A stretch of 64,000 nt of DNA from Mesorhizobium sp. M1D.F.Ca.ET.043.01.1.1. GTDB lineage: Bacteria; Pseudomonadota; Alphaproteobacteria; Rhizobiales; Rhizobiaceae. The notes under the pieces were generated by a model that saw only the letters and a list, made by a program, of their open reading frames with translations, had not been told where the DNA came from and did not search any database. The stretch's first letter is position 1. The number at the start of each line of letters is the position of its first letter. Shown here in pieces: positions 25,306 to 33,351 of this stretch. The stretch is taken from positions 930,001 to 994,000 of the forward strand of contig NZ_CP034444.1 of NCBI RefSeq assembly GCF_003952385.1, read 5' to 3'. The translations under genes and the position numbers were made by a program.

Positions 25306-26360
25306 GGAAGCCGCGGCTTTTGAGGCCGGGCCATGGTCTTTCGGCGGCAAACGGCAGACCAGGCTGTCGGCAGACGGCCGCGTTACCGATGAACGTTGCG
25401 CCGCAGCCGCCGACGCGGCAACGGAAGCCGGCGGAGAACTGGTTGAAAAAAGCATTCTCGATAATCGTCACCCTGGCGCTGCTGGCATGGCTTGCCGGCG
25501 ACGCGCGCTGGAAGATGGTGGGCGACGCCTTCGCCAGCATCACGCCGGGCGCCTTCGCGGCGGTGACCCTGGCGCTGTTCGTCACCTATGTGCTGCGCGC
25601 GCTGCGGGTCTGCGACGAGTTCCGCGACGAGGTGAACGGCCGCTTCGGTGCCTGCCTGCGCGTCATCCTGGTCCACAACGCCATGATCAACGTGGTGCCG
25701 TTCCGCGGCGGCGAAACCGCTTTTCCGATCCTGTTGCGCCAGGTGTTCGGCATCTCGATCGTGCGCGCCAGCGCCTCGCTCCTCTGGTTCAGGCTGCAGG
25801 ATGCCTTCGTCGTCGGCGTGCTTGCCTGCCTGGTCTGGCCCGGCCTCCATCCAGCGCTCAGGGCCGCGGGCATCGCGGCGCTGATTGTCGTCGCCTGGTA
25901 CCTGCCGCGCTGGGCGCGCGCGCCGCATGACTGGGCCGGGCGCGGCAGGATCGTTTCGAAGCTCGGCAAGCTGCGCGACATCTTCACAGAGGCGACGGGA
26001 CGCTCTCGCTACGGCTGGTGGTGGACGGTGGCCAACTGGACGCTCAAGCTTGCCGTGCAGGGGTGGCTGCTCGCCATGCTGCTCGGCACCTCCTTCCAGA
26101 CCGCCTTTCCCGGCGCCGTCGGCGCCGAGGCCGCCGCCATCCTGCCCGTCCAGGGTGTCGCCGGTTTCGGCACCTACGAGGCGGGCGCCGCGGCGGCGCT
26201 GCTCTATTCCGGCATCGCCATGAAGGACGGCCTGCAAGCAGCGCTTGCCCTGCATCTCTTCATCCTCTGCTCGGCCGTCGCCACCGGTGCGATCGCCTGG
26301 CTGTTTCCCTCGAAATCGACGCTGCCGGACAACCCGGCCACGGGGCCCGCAAGGAAATGA
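25302..26360 (+). CDS. lysylphosphatidylglycerol synthase TM-like (flippase-like) membrane protein
   Basis: A 352-residue protein with about eight membrane helices. Conserved patches are YVLRALRVCDEF, the VVPFRGGETAFPILLR loop and VQGVAGFGTYEAGAAAAL, all typical of the UPF0104/AglD-like family. Members next to GT2 and ArnT-like genes are thought to help translocate lipid-linked sugars, though this is unproven. GTG 25302 overlaps the previous stop. ATG 25389 (MNVAPQPPTRQRK) would shorten the polar start and is also possible. Its stop overlaps the GT2 start by ATGA. Confidence 0.8.
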   Translation: MRKPRLLRPGHGLSAANGRPGCRQTAALPMNVAPQPPTRQRKPAENWLKKAFSIIVTLALLAWLAGDARWKMVGDAFASITPGAFAAVTLALFVTYVLRALRVCDEFRDEVNGRFGACLRVILVHNAMINVVPFRGGETAFPILLRQVFGISIVRASASLLWFRLQDAFVVGVLACLVWPGLHPALRAAGIAALIVVAWYLPRWARAPHDWAGRGRIVSKLGKLRDIFTEATGRSRYGWWWTVANWTLKLAVQGWLLAMLLGTSFQTAFPGAVGAEAAAILPVQGVAGFGTYEAGAAAALLYSGIAMKDGLQAALALHLFILCSAVATGAIAWLFPSKSTLPDNPATGPARK

Positions 26361-27442
26361 CCGCCATGAACGTGCTTCCCATTCCGCTCTCGGGACTGCC
26401 CGAGGGCGCCGTCATGCCCGAGCACAAGCTTTCCATCGTCATTCCGATGTACAACGAAGCCGACAATGTCGAGCCGCTGGTCGTGCGCATCCACCAGGCG
26501 ATGGAGAACTACAGCCAGCCCTGGGAGGTCGTGCTGGTGGACGACGGCAGCACCGACGCCACGCCGAGCGAAATCCGCCGGCTCGCGGCCGAGTACGGAG
26601 CGCATGTGCATGGTGTGGAACTGGTGCGCAACTACAAGCAGACCGCCGCCATGCAGGCCGGCCTCGACGCCGCCCGCGGCGATGTCATCGCGACGCTCGA
26701 CGGCGACCTGCAGAACGACCCTTTCGACATACCGCGGATGGTCTATCGCCTGCTGACGGAGGATCTCGACCTCGTCGCCGGCTGGCGCAAGGACCGCCAG
26801 GAGGGGTTCTGGATGCGCCGGCTGCCGTCGCGCATCGCCAACTCGCTGATCGCGCGCGTCACCGGCGTCAAGCTGAAGGACTATGGCTGCAGCCTGAAGA
26901 TCTTCCGCGGCAGCGTCATCCGCAGCGTGCGCCTCTACGGCGAAATGCACCGCTTCATCCCGGCCTGGCTGGCGACGGTGACGACGCCGCGGCGCATCGC
27001 CCAGGAGGTGGTGACGCATCACGCCCGCATCCACGGCCAGTCCAAATACGGCATATCGCGCACCTTCCGCGTGGTGCTCGACCTCGTCTTCATGTTCTTC
27101 TTCATGCGCTACCGCACCAGGCCCGGCCATTTCTTCGGCGGCATCGGCATCGTGCTCGGCGTGCTGGGCTCCCTCGTCCTGACCTACCTGTTCGGCCTGA
27201 AGGTGTTTTTCGGGCAGGACATCGGAACGCGCCCGATGCTGTTCACCGGCTTCTTCCTGGTCATCGCCGGGCTGCAGATGGTGACGTCGGGCGTGCTCGC
27301 CGAAATGCTGTCGCGCGTCTATCTCGAGGCGAATGTCTCGCTCGCCTATGTGGCGCGCCCGCAGCCCGCGCATGGCGAAGGCGATGGCTGGCGCTGGCCG
27401 AGCCCGCCGGCGGAAGCCAAGAAAGCCCCGCGCCGGAAATGA
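26357..27442 (+). CDS. GT2 glycosyltransferase, polyprenyl-phosphate sugar synthase type
   Basis: The 361-residue protein has a DPM1/ArnC-type catalytic domain: IVIPMYNEADNVEPLV, VDDGSTDAT, then DGDLQNDP, which holds the DxD-like metal site. YGISRTFRVVLD follows. Two C-terminal membrane helices (residues about 255-330) anchor it. Such enzymes load a sugar onto undecaprenyl phosphate, the donor for an ArnT-like transferase. The three overlapping genes (transferase, flippase-like, GT2) make a complete lipid-linked-sugar module. The last 30 residues are proline- and charge-rich. Confidence 0.88.
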   Translation: MTAMNVLPIPLSGLPEGAVMPEHKLSIVIPMYNEADNVEPLVVRIHQAMENYSQPWEVVLVDDGSTDATPSEIRRLAAEYGAHVHGVELVRNYKQTAAMQAGLDAARGDVIATLDGDLQNDPFDIPRMVYRLLTEDLDLVAGWRKDRQEGFWMRRLPSRIANSLIARVTGVKLKDYGCSLKIFRGSVIRSVRLYGEMHRFIPAWLATVTTPRRIAQEVVTHHARIHGQSKYGISRTFRVVLDLVFMFFFMRYRTRPGHFFGGIGIVLGVLGSLVLTYLFGLKVFFGQDIGTRPMLFTGFFLVIAGLQMVTSGVLAEMLSRVYLEANVSLAYVARPQPAHGEGDGWRWPSPPAEAKKAPRRK

Positions 27443-27472
27443 TTCCGCCGCTGCCCTCGTCCGGGGCCGCGC

Positions 27473-27571
27473 ATGTCCGCCCTCGTGACGGGAAACGCCG
27501 GCCTCATCGGCAGCCATGTCTGTCAACGTCTGCTGGATCGCGGCGACACGGGAGCGGCGTCGATGGCGTGA
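27473..27571 (+). pseudogene. truncated N-terminal fragment of an NAD-dependent epimerase
   Basis: The 32-codon frame reads MSALVTGNAGLIGSHVCQR, then LLDRGD, and stops after TGAASMA. This is the Rossmann cofactor motif (TGxxGxxG) of an extended SDR sugar epimerase, with nothing after the first helix. The hairpin repeat begins almost at once downstream. It lies 30 bases after the GT2 stop, so it is probably a decayed last gene of the module. Confidence 0.7.
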
Positions 27572-27572
27572 A

Positions 27573-27636
27573 CGCCTAAAGCAGGTCACGTGAAAGAGAT
27601 TCACGCGACCTGCTTTAGGTCTTTGATTTCAAGTGA
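27573..27636. repeat. rhizobial hairpin repeat, copy A
   Basis: A 20-bp stem with one mismatch, CCTAAAGCAGGTCACGTGAA against TTCACGCGACCTGCTTTAGG over AGAGA (27576-27620), followed by TCTTTGATTT. The hairpin with trailing T-rich sequence may terminate the GT2 module. Related copies are at 28325-28430 and 50413-50514. Confidence 0.75.
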
Positions 27637-27650
27637 ACGCCTGTGCCGGT

Positions 27651-28058
27651 TCAGCGCGCGCGGCAGGCGGAGCGCTGGCCAAAGCCGCTCGGCCCGCAAA
27701 TCCAGGGCGAGTGGCCGAGCAGCGGCCCGGCGCTGCCTGGGCTGAAGGAGACCTTGACCGGCGCCGGCGTGCGGATGCGCTGCGGCCGCACGAAGGCCGC
27801 ATAAGCCTCTTCTCTGACCCGCGTCACGCTGGTCGTCTGCGTCGACGGCTTGCGATGGACGCGGTAGAGCCGCTTCCCCTTGACGTAATAGACCTTCTTG
27901 GCGAGCGCGTTCGCCACCGGCTTGTTGCCGGCGATCGAGCTGGTCTTGCCCGCGTCCATGCTCTGGCATCCAGACACCATCGAGACCAGCGCAATAGCGA
28001 CAAAGACGCCGGCATGTTTCTTGGCGAGCGCCGCCGCGCCATTCACGAATTTCTTCAT
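27651..28058 (-). CDS. small lipoprotein with C-terminal CxPSGFGQxSxC motif
   Basis: A 135-residue protein with an N-terminal hydrophobic segment and lipobox (LVSMVSGC at about residue 30). A basic middle follows (KKVYYVKGKRLYRVHRK). It ends ICGPSGFGQRSACRAR, matching the lipoprotein at 19610-19966. An AGGGGAC site sets ATG 28058. The positively charged middle could bind acidic polysaccharide or peptidoglycan. It flanks the glycan module on the opposite side from its paralogue. Confidence 0.75.
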   Translation of the reverse strand: MKKFVNGAAALAKKHAGVFVAIALVSMVSGCQSMDAGKTSSIAGNKPVANALAKKVYYVKGKRLYRVHRKPSTQTTSVTRVREEAYAAFVRPQRIRTPAPVKVSFSPGSAGPLLGHSPWICGPSGFGQRSACRAR

Positions 28059-28424
28059 TGTCGTCCCCTGTCGTGAAATAATTCTCTGGAGCGCGGAGAT
28101 ATAGTTTCTCTCTGCTTCTTTCCGCACCCTGCAAGCGGTCTATTGCCACTTGCTTCATGTGAGCAATATTAGAGGAGACTTATTAAAATTCATGCAAACG
28201 ACACAATGAGCGCCGTCTTTCCGGGTTCGATCGATTATTATTAAAATTTGAATCTTTCCGGCTGCCGCCTGCAGCAGGTCGCTGTCAGGACGTCAGGTCA
28301 AGCGAGCACGATGACGTGGAAGGCCTAGAGCGCGTCGGCCTGACACGGATTCAGGCGACACGCTTCTAGTCCTGTCTTGATGATGTCGTTTTCCAGAACT
28401 GCCGCGCACTTTGGGCGACATGCA
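28059..28424. repeat. intergenic region with degenerate repeat copy B
   Basis: The first 200 bases are AT-richer (around 28170-28260, runs of TTATTAAAATT) and hold no gene. From 28325 a degenerate copy of the rhizobial repeat appears (TAGAGCGCGTCGGCCTGACACGG..., CGCACTTTGGGCGACATGC), ending against the GT2 stop. Stems are imperfect. Confidence 0.5.
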
Positions 28425-30305
28425 TCAGCGCGGGGTTTCCCAGCCGGGGTCGAAGTAGAATTTGCGCGCACCGATGTCGCCCATGCCGGCGCCTGAAATC
28501 ACGTAGGCGATCCTGACGATGCGGAAGCCGCCGGCACCCTGCTGCAGTCCGTAGACGCCCTCCAGTCCGCGATCGTAGAAGCCCGCGACCGGCACACCGA
28601 GCGCGAGCAGCGCGAGCGAAGCGTGCAACGCGAATTTCGCGGCATTGGCGCGCAGCGATATCCTGTTCTCGGAAATGTGCTTGGCGATGATGACCACGAC
28701 GAGCAGGCCGTAGAGGAAGGCATTGAATGCGGCGAACCAGTAGAAACCGGTGGCGTCGAAGGGGTGCTTGACGAGCAGCACCGGCAGAGCCGCCCCGATC
28801 GCCAGGACAACATAGGGCGCGAATGCCCGCGCGGGCAAAAGCTGCTTCGGACCGCTGCCTTTAGGGGTGACGCGGAAATCGACGAAGGATTTCGTCACAT
28901 AGTCGCGGATCGCCGACAGCGTCCCCCACAACACCCAGGGCCAGCGGGCGAAAAACAGGAACAGCGTGCCCTCCCAGCTCAGCGTCTTGGCGGTCAGGGG
29001 CCGGGACAGGCCGAAGGCCTTGAGCATCATCACCAACCCGACCAGCGCCACGGAATTGGGCAGGTAATAGAAGATGAAGTCGGCGTACATGACGTTGGCG
29101 AAGTTGCGCCCCGTGAACAGCGCGTAGATCGGCATGACGTACATCATCAGCGCAAACAGCGCGAACAGCGGGTACCAGAGCTGGCAAAACAGGAACTGGA
29201 ACTTCAGCCGCAGCGGCAGCTTGTGAAAATATTGCGGCGTGTATTCGAGCAGGATCGTCACCAGGCTCCGCGACCACTGGAATTCCTGCGTGACGAGATC
29301 GGCGAAGGTCTGCGGGCCGTCACCGTGGGCGATGGCGTCGATGGCGTGCACGCCGCGCCAGCCCGCGGCGTTGATCAGCATGGATGTGGAATGGTCCTCG
29401 GCGAGTTCAGGGCCAAGTCCGCCGGCCTCGCGCAGCGCTTTGGTCCTGACGGCATAATGCGAACCGATGCAGAGCGGCGCGCCGCCCCCGGTATGGCCGG
29501 ATTGCAGGGGGCCGTGGAACATGCCTTCCGGGAACAGGCGGCCCCGCGCCGCCCAGCTTTCATCGGCGTTGTTGTCGCAGATGCTGGGCGCCGAAACATA
29601 GCCGACCGAAGGGTCGGCGAAAGGATAGAGGATTTCCCGCAGATAGCTCGGCGACGGCACGTGATCGGCATCCATCTGCGCGACGAAATCGTAGCGTTCG
29701 TAACCGTAGTGATCGTAGAAGAAGGCGAGGTTGCCTTCCTTGCAGCGGGTCCTGCGCGGCCAGGCCTTGCGGTGATAGTCCTCGCGGCCGCGCCGCGTCG
29801 AAATCAACACGCCATGCGCATCGCACCAGCGAATTGTCTCCTCGGCCGGATCCTCGTCGGCCAGCCAGGTGTCGTGCGGATAGTCCTGCGCCAGCATCGC
29901 CTCCAGCGTGCGCTGGACGACTGCGAACGGCTCGGATGGCGCCTTGGTGACCACCATGGCGACGCGCGAGCGCTTGGGGACGGTGCGCAGCTTCGAGGAT
30001 TTGCGCGAGGCATGAACGTTGAGCAGGAAATACATCGGCATCAGCGTCAGCCAGGCCAGCACGAGGGTGGCAAAGGCATAGGGCCCGATATACTCGACAT
30101 GTTGCGGCCGCAGCCACCAGGACCAGAAGAAGATCAATGTGACGAACCAGGAGGCGAGGCCAAGCCGGAGGATCAATTGCTGCCGGGAGGTCAGCACCGG
30201 CACCAGATAAGCGCGTTTCGGGCCAACACCGGCGCCAGCCCCGCCCGACTTACCCGCACGCCCCCTATTGCCGCCGACAACGCCGGCACCCACCGAAACG
30301 CTCAT
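28425..30305 (-). CDS. GT2 membrane glycosyltransferase, cellulose-synthase-like
   Basis: A 626-residue processive-type transferase. Two N-terminal helices precede the catalytic domain, which has WLADEDPAEETI, MDADHV (DxD), AEDHST (the TED-like catalytic Asp) and QEFQWSRS (QxxxW acceptor motif). Four to six C-terminal helices form the export channel region, e.g. FQFLFCQLWYPLFALFALMM. This is the architecture of BcsA/Csl-type synthases, but there is no PilZ domain, so it is not a c-di-GMP-controlled BcsA. ATG 30305 lies 95 bases from a candidate CtrA box. It is divergent from a secreted glycoside hydrolase, a common pairing of polymer synthase and trimming enzyme. Confidence 0.88.
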   Translation of the reverse strand: MSVSVGAGVVGGNRGRAGKSGGAGAGVGPKRAYLVPVLTSRQQLILRLGLASWFVTLIFFWSWWLRPQHVEYIGPYAFATLVLAWLTLMPMYFLLNVHASRKSSKLRTVPKRSRVAMVVTKAPSEPFAVVQRTLEAMLAQDYPHDTWLADEDPAEETIRWCDAHGVLISTRRGREDYHRKAWPRRTRCKEGNLAFFYDHYGYERYDFVAQMDADHVPSPSYLREILYPFADPSVGYVSAPSICDNNADESWAARGRLFPEGMFHGPLQSGHTGGGAPLCIGSHYAVRTKALREAGGLGPELAEDHSTSMLINAAGWRGVHAIDAIAHGDGPQTFADLVTQEFQWSRSLVTILLEYTPQYFHKLPLRLKFQFLFCQLWYPLFALFALMMYVMPIYALFTGRNFANVMYADFIFYYLPNSVALVGLVMMLKAFGLSRPLTAKTLSWEGTLFLFFARWPWVLWGTLSAIRDYVTKSFVDFRVTPKGSGPKQLLPARAFAPYVVLAIGAALPVLLVKHPFDATGFYWFAAFNAFLYGLLVVVIIAKHISENRISLRANAAKFALHASLALLALGVPVAGFYDRGLEGVYGLQQGAGGFRIVRIAYVISGAGMGDIGARKFYFDPGWETPR

Positions 30306-30399
30306 ACTACCCGCCGCCGCTTCCGCTCCCGTCCCTGCGGCCGAGAGCTTTCACATCCCCACGGTAGAATCAGCGTCTCCTAATGGATAGTCAACAGAA

Positions 30400-30414
30400 T
30401 TAAGCCTCCCTTAA
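30400..30414. promoter_or_regulatory. candidate CtrA binding site 1
   Basis: A perfect TTAA-N7-TTAA (TTAA 30400-30403, TTAA 30411-30414), continuing as TTAACC. This matches the alphaproteobacterial CtrA consensus. It lies 95 bases upstream of the GT2 start. Confidence 0.6.
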
Positions 30415-30554
30415 CCAAGCTTCTTGAGAACTGGTTAACCTCGTGCCGAGGCGGGACAGCCGTTGCGGCCTGGCGCGCCGCGCCAAGGATTCCCGACGAA
30501 AGCCAAGCGGCCCTTTTTGCAACCGTCGCGTTAACCATGTCCGGCCCGATAGGG

Positions 30555-30605
30555 TTAAGTAACGGTTAATTGCTCTTGACTCTGGCCAAGCATAGGCTCT
30601 TATAT
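30555..30605 (+). promoter_or_regulatory. candidate CtrA site 2 next to a sigma-70-like promoter
   Basis: TTAA-N7-TTAA at 30555-30569 ends seven bases before TTGACT (30576-30581). An 18-base spacer and TTATAT (30600-30605) follow, pointing to the hydrolase gene. The arrangement fits direct CtrA control. Seven TTAA tetramers occur between 30400 and 30620, far more than expected in this GC-rich DNA. Confidence 0.6.
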
Positions 30606-30852
30606 CAGGAAGGGTTAATATCGTAATGTTGACGCGAATTTGTGAGTATCGCGGCGACAGTCTCCGGGGACACCAAGGTTCAGGCACCCGAGGGATTATT
30701 CTGATGGACGGCCTCGCGCCAAAGCTGTGCCCGTCCCAGTCGCTCAAAAACCCACAGTTCACGTCGGCAGACCGATTGGGTTTGCGTGCCGATCCCTGTC
30801 GGCACGCTGTGGCGAGCTTCAACATCCTTCGTTGAGGCTATGGAGGTTGGGC

Positions 30853-31770
30853 ATGAAATACTCCACAGCAACCGCACTTGTGTCGGCATTTATCGTCGGC
30901 GGCTGCCTTGTGCTGCCGGCATCGGCGGGATCGCCGCCGGGAACGGATCCAGTGCAGACGAGTTCGGCCGCGTCGGCATTCGGCTCCTATGATCCTTATG
31001 GCGACTTCAGCAATGACAAATCGGCCACCATCGAAGAGCTCTTCCTGCCTTGGGAAGACGTCGATCTCTCGACGCTGCCGCTGGCTGACGCCTACGCCTT
31101 GCAGCGCGGCCGCTCGCTGCTGATCACCATCGAGCCGTGGACGTGGTCGAAGGACTGGCGCATCACCCCACCGGAGCTGCGCAACGGCATCCTGGGCGGC
31201 AAATACGATGCCAACATGCAGGCAATCTGCAACCTGGTCGGACAGATGAAGAGCCCGGTGACGATCCGCTGGGCGCAGGAAATGGAAGACACCAACGGTC
31301 GCTTCACCTGGGCCAACTGGGCGCCCAAGGACTGGATCGCCGCCTACAAGCGCGAGGTCGATGTCTGCCGCAAGGCTGCGCCGGCGGCCAAATACATGTG
31401 GTCGCCCAAGGGAATGGACGGCCTCGAGAAATACTATCCGGGCGACGACTATGTCGATGTCATCGGCCTGTCGGTGTTCGGCCTGCAGAAGAAGGATAAT
31501 GACGAAGCCGGTCGCGACCGGACATTCGCCGAAACGCTGAAGCCCGGCTACGACCGTGTCGCGAAATTCAACAAGCCGGTGATCGTGGCCGAGCTCGGCT
31601 ATGTCGGAAACCAGGACTATGTGACGAAGTGGGCGGACGAAACCCGCAAGTCCTATGCGGAGTTTCCGGCCCTGACCTCGGTGGTCTACTTCAACCAGAA
31701 GGAAACCTGGCCGTGGCTGAACGGCTACGGGCTGCCCGACTGGCGGGTGACGCAGCACGTGCTGCCGTAA
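30853..31770 (+). CDS. secreted GH26-like glycoside hydrolase
   Basis: A 305-residue protein with a signal peptide (cleavage near PASA, residue 25). The barrel has ITIEPWTW, then IRWAQEMEDTNGRFTWANW (Glu143 as likely acid/base) and VIVAELGYVG (Glu247 as likely nucleophile). This Glu pair and the surrounding aromatics are typical of clan GH-A, closest to GH26 mannanases by my reading. ATG 30853 has a TGGAGG site. It probably trims or releases the polymer made by the divergent GT2. The true substrate is unknown. Confidence 0.8.
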   Translation: MKYSTATALVSAFIVGGCLVLPASAGSPPGTDPVQTSSAASAFGSYDPYGDFSNDKSATIEELFLPWEDVDLSTLPLADAYALQRGRSLLITIEPWTWSKDWRITPPELRNGILGGKYDANMQAICNLVGQMKSPVTIRWAQEMEDTNGRFTWANWAPKDWIAAYKREVDVCRKAAPAAKYMWSPKGMDGLEKYYPGDDYVDVIGLSVFGLQKKDNDEAGRDRTFAETLKPGYDRVAKFNKPVIVAELGYVGNQDYVTKWADETRKSYAEFPALTSVVYFNQKETWPWLNGYGLPDWRVTQHVLP

Positions 31771-31783
31771 GACCTAGAGATCA

Positions 31784-31856
31784 GCCCGTCCCGGCACCCG
31801 GGACGGGCCTCAGCTTCAAGTTCGAAAGTGACAAGCTCCAAAGCCCGGCTTTGGAG
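31784..31856 (+). terminator. two tandem hairpins after the hydrolase
   Basis: Hairpin 1 is GCCCGTCCCGG/CCGGGACGGGC (31784-31808, three-base loop). Hairpin 2 is CTCCAAAGC/GCTTTGGAG (31836-31856). Neither has a T tract. They lie between the hydrolase stop and the DUF995-like gene and may be attenuators or 3' stabilisers. Confidence 0.5.
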
Positions 31857-31889
31857 ACGGGCGTAGGCGTTGCGTAACGGAGTAGTGGC

Positions 31890-32390
31890 GTGAAACGGGT
31901 TTCGGGGAAATTTGTCGGAGCAGCGCTTGCCTGCTCCGTTCTTATTGTCGGCTTGCAGGCCCCTGCGATGGCCAAGGCCGCGACAGTCGACGACCAGGCG
32001 TCCAGGGCCGCCGTCGTCTCCGACGAAGGCATCTACCAGCTTTATCAGAACCATTCCTGGCTGTGGGGCAAGAACGGCGCCGCGTTCTTCGCAGTGAAGC
32101 AGCGGCAGCTTGACGCCTGGACCTCCGACAAAGGCAAGCCCGGCTATGGCGACGGCATGTGGTTCATTCCGGGCGGCGGCAAGCTCTGCTATCGCGCGGC
32201 GTGGTACGGCTCGTGGGGATCTAAGAAGTCCACGACCTGCTTCGAGCACCGCCAAGCGGGCAAGGTCGTCTACCAACGCAAGCTGCCTGACGGCGAGTGG
32301 TACGCATTTAAGGATCGGCACGGCAAGTCGAAGCTGCGCTATGGCGACTATGCCAGCGGCAAGATGAAACGCATCAAGGCCAGGCTGTAG
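31890..32390 (+). CDS. exported DUF995-like protein
   Basis: A 166-residue protein with a signal peptide (VGLQAPAMAKA end near residue 30). The core LYQNHSWLWGKNGAAFFAV, DAWT, GMWFIPGGGKLCYRAAW, TTCFEHRQAGKVVY and LPDGEWYAFKD parallels the protein at 22800-23399 in every block. The start is GTG 31890 with a CGGAG site. The basic tail (KSKLRYGDYASGKMKRIKARL) is longer than in the paralogue. It follows the GH26-like gene by 120 bases and may be cotranscribed. A role in polysaccharide handling is inferred from position only. Confidence 0.82.
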   Translation: MKRVSGKFVGAALACSVLIVGLQAPAMAKAATVDDQASRAAVVSDEGIYQLYQNHSWLWGKNGAAFFAVKQRQLDAWTSDKGKPGYGDGMWFIPGGGKLCYRAAWYGSWGSKKSTTCFEHRQAGKVVYQRKLPDGEWYAFKDRHGKSKLRYGDYASGKMKRIKARL

Positions 32391-32419
32391 CGCACCGCAG
32401 CGACACCGAAACGCCGGGT

Positions 32420-33250
32420 TTACGCCGCGGCGCGCCAGGCGCCCGGCGACAGGCCCTTGATCGTCTTGAACACCCTGGTGAGATGGCTCTGGTCGGCGAA
32501 GCCGGTCGCCGCCGCGATCTCGGCCAGCGGCATGTCGGTCTTGATCAGTGCCGAGGCCACTCGGATGCGTCGGTCGCGCAGATATTGGCCCGGTGTCATG
32601 CCGGCGGCGCGGTGGAAGTCGCGGATGACCCGGAAGCGGGTGACGCCGGCGGCTGCGGCCAGATGCGCAAGGTCGAAGCCGGCCGCAAGATCGGCGGCCA
32701 TCAGCTCGCCATAGAGGCGGAAGCGCCGCGCCGTTTCGCCGCCGTCCGGCGCGCTGTCGCGGTGCCTGCCGTTGCCGAAGCGGCTCACCAGTTCGCGCAG
32801 CACCGCCAGCATCGCCGCTTCCTGCTCAAGCGCCTGTCCTGCCAGGCGATGCGCCCGCACGAAGGCACGTGCCAGCTCAGGCGCCTCCACGGTCCCCTTG
32901 CCGAACATCGGCAGGGTCGGCAGGTCCAGATCCTCGGCGATTTCGGCCATCAGCGCGGCGTCGGGATAGCAGGTGCGGTAGGCCCATCCGGCGGGCGCCC
33001 CCCTTTCGCCGTCATGCGGCTCTTCCGGATTGACGATGATGATCGTGCCCGCCGGCGCCAGATGCTGGCGTTGGCCGATCCTGAGCTTCTCGACGCCGGC
33101 CACCACGACGCCGAACACCCAGGTCGGATGGGTGTGCAAGGAATAGGCATGGTCGCGATAGCGGGCGGCCAGCATTTCGAGACCGCCGAGGCCTTCATGC
33201 CGCGTCAGCCTTGCAGCTTCGCGCTCCCTTTGCTCGCTGGCATTGCTCAT
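32420..33250 (-). CDS. AraC-family regulator with cupin sensor
   Basis: The 276-residue regulator has an N-terminal cupin-like domain (YSLHTHPTWVFGVVVAG, then IIIVNPEEPHDGERG). The C-terminal AraC DNA-binding domain contains LAHLAAAAGVTRFRVIRDFHR and EIAAATGFADQSHLTRVFK. ATG 33250 has an AAAGG site; TTG 33286 is less likely. It is divergent from the M20 gene 101 bases away and could regulate it. Confidence 0.9.
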   Translation of the reverse strand: MSNASEQREREAARLTRHEGLGGLEMLAARYRDHAYSLHTHPTWVFGVVVAGVEKLRIGQRQHLAPAGTIIIVNPEEPHDGERGAPAGWAYRTCYPDAALMAEIAEDLDLPTLPMFGKGTVEAPELARAFVRAHRLAGQALEQEAAMLAVLRELVSRFGNGRHRDSAPDGGETARRFRLYGELMAADLAAGFDLAHLAAAAGVTRFRVIRDFHRAAGMTPGQYLRDRRIRVASALIKTDMPLAEIAAATGFADQSHLTRVFKTIKGLSPGAWRAAA

Positions 33251-33351
33251 GGACGCAGCCTTTCGCGAAAGCGCCCTGCCCGTCAATCCCGTTCAAGACG
33301 CTCGCCGAAGATGCCGGCTAGATGGGCGCATTCGAATGCGGAGACAGAGCG

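Noticed and set aside
30400..30825. 141-codon minus-strand frame in the CtrA-box region
   Set aside because: No ribosome site, no domain, and it spans promoter elements with conserved-looking motifs.
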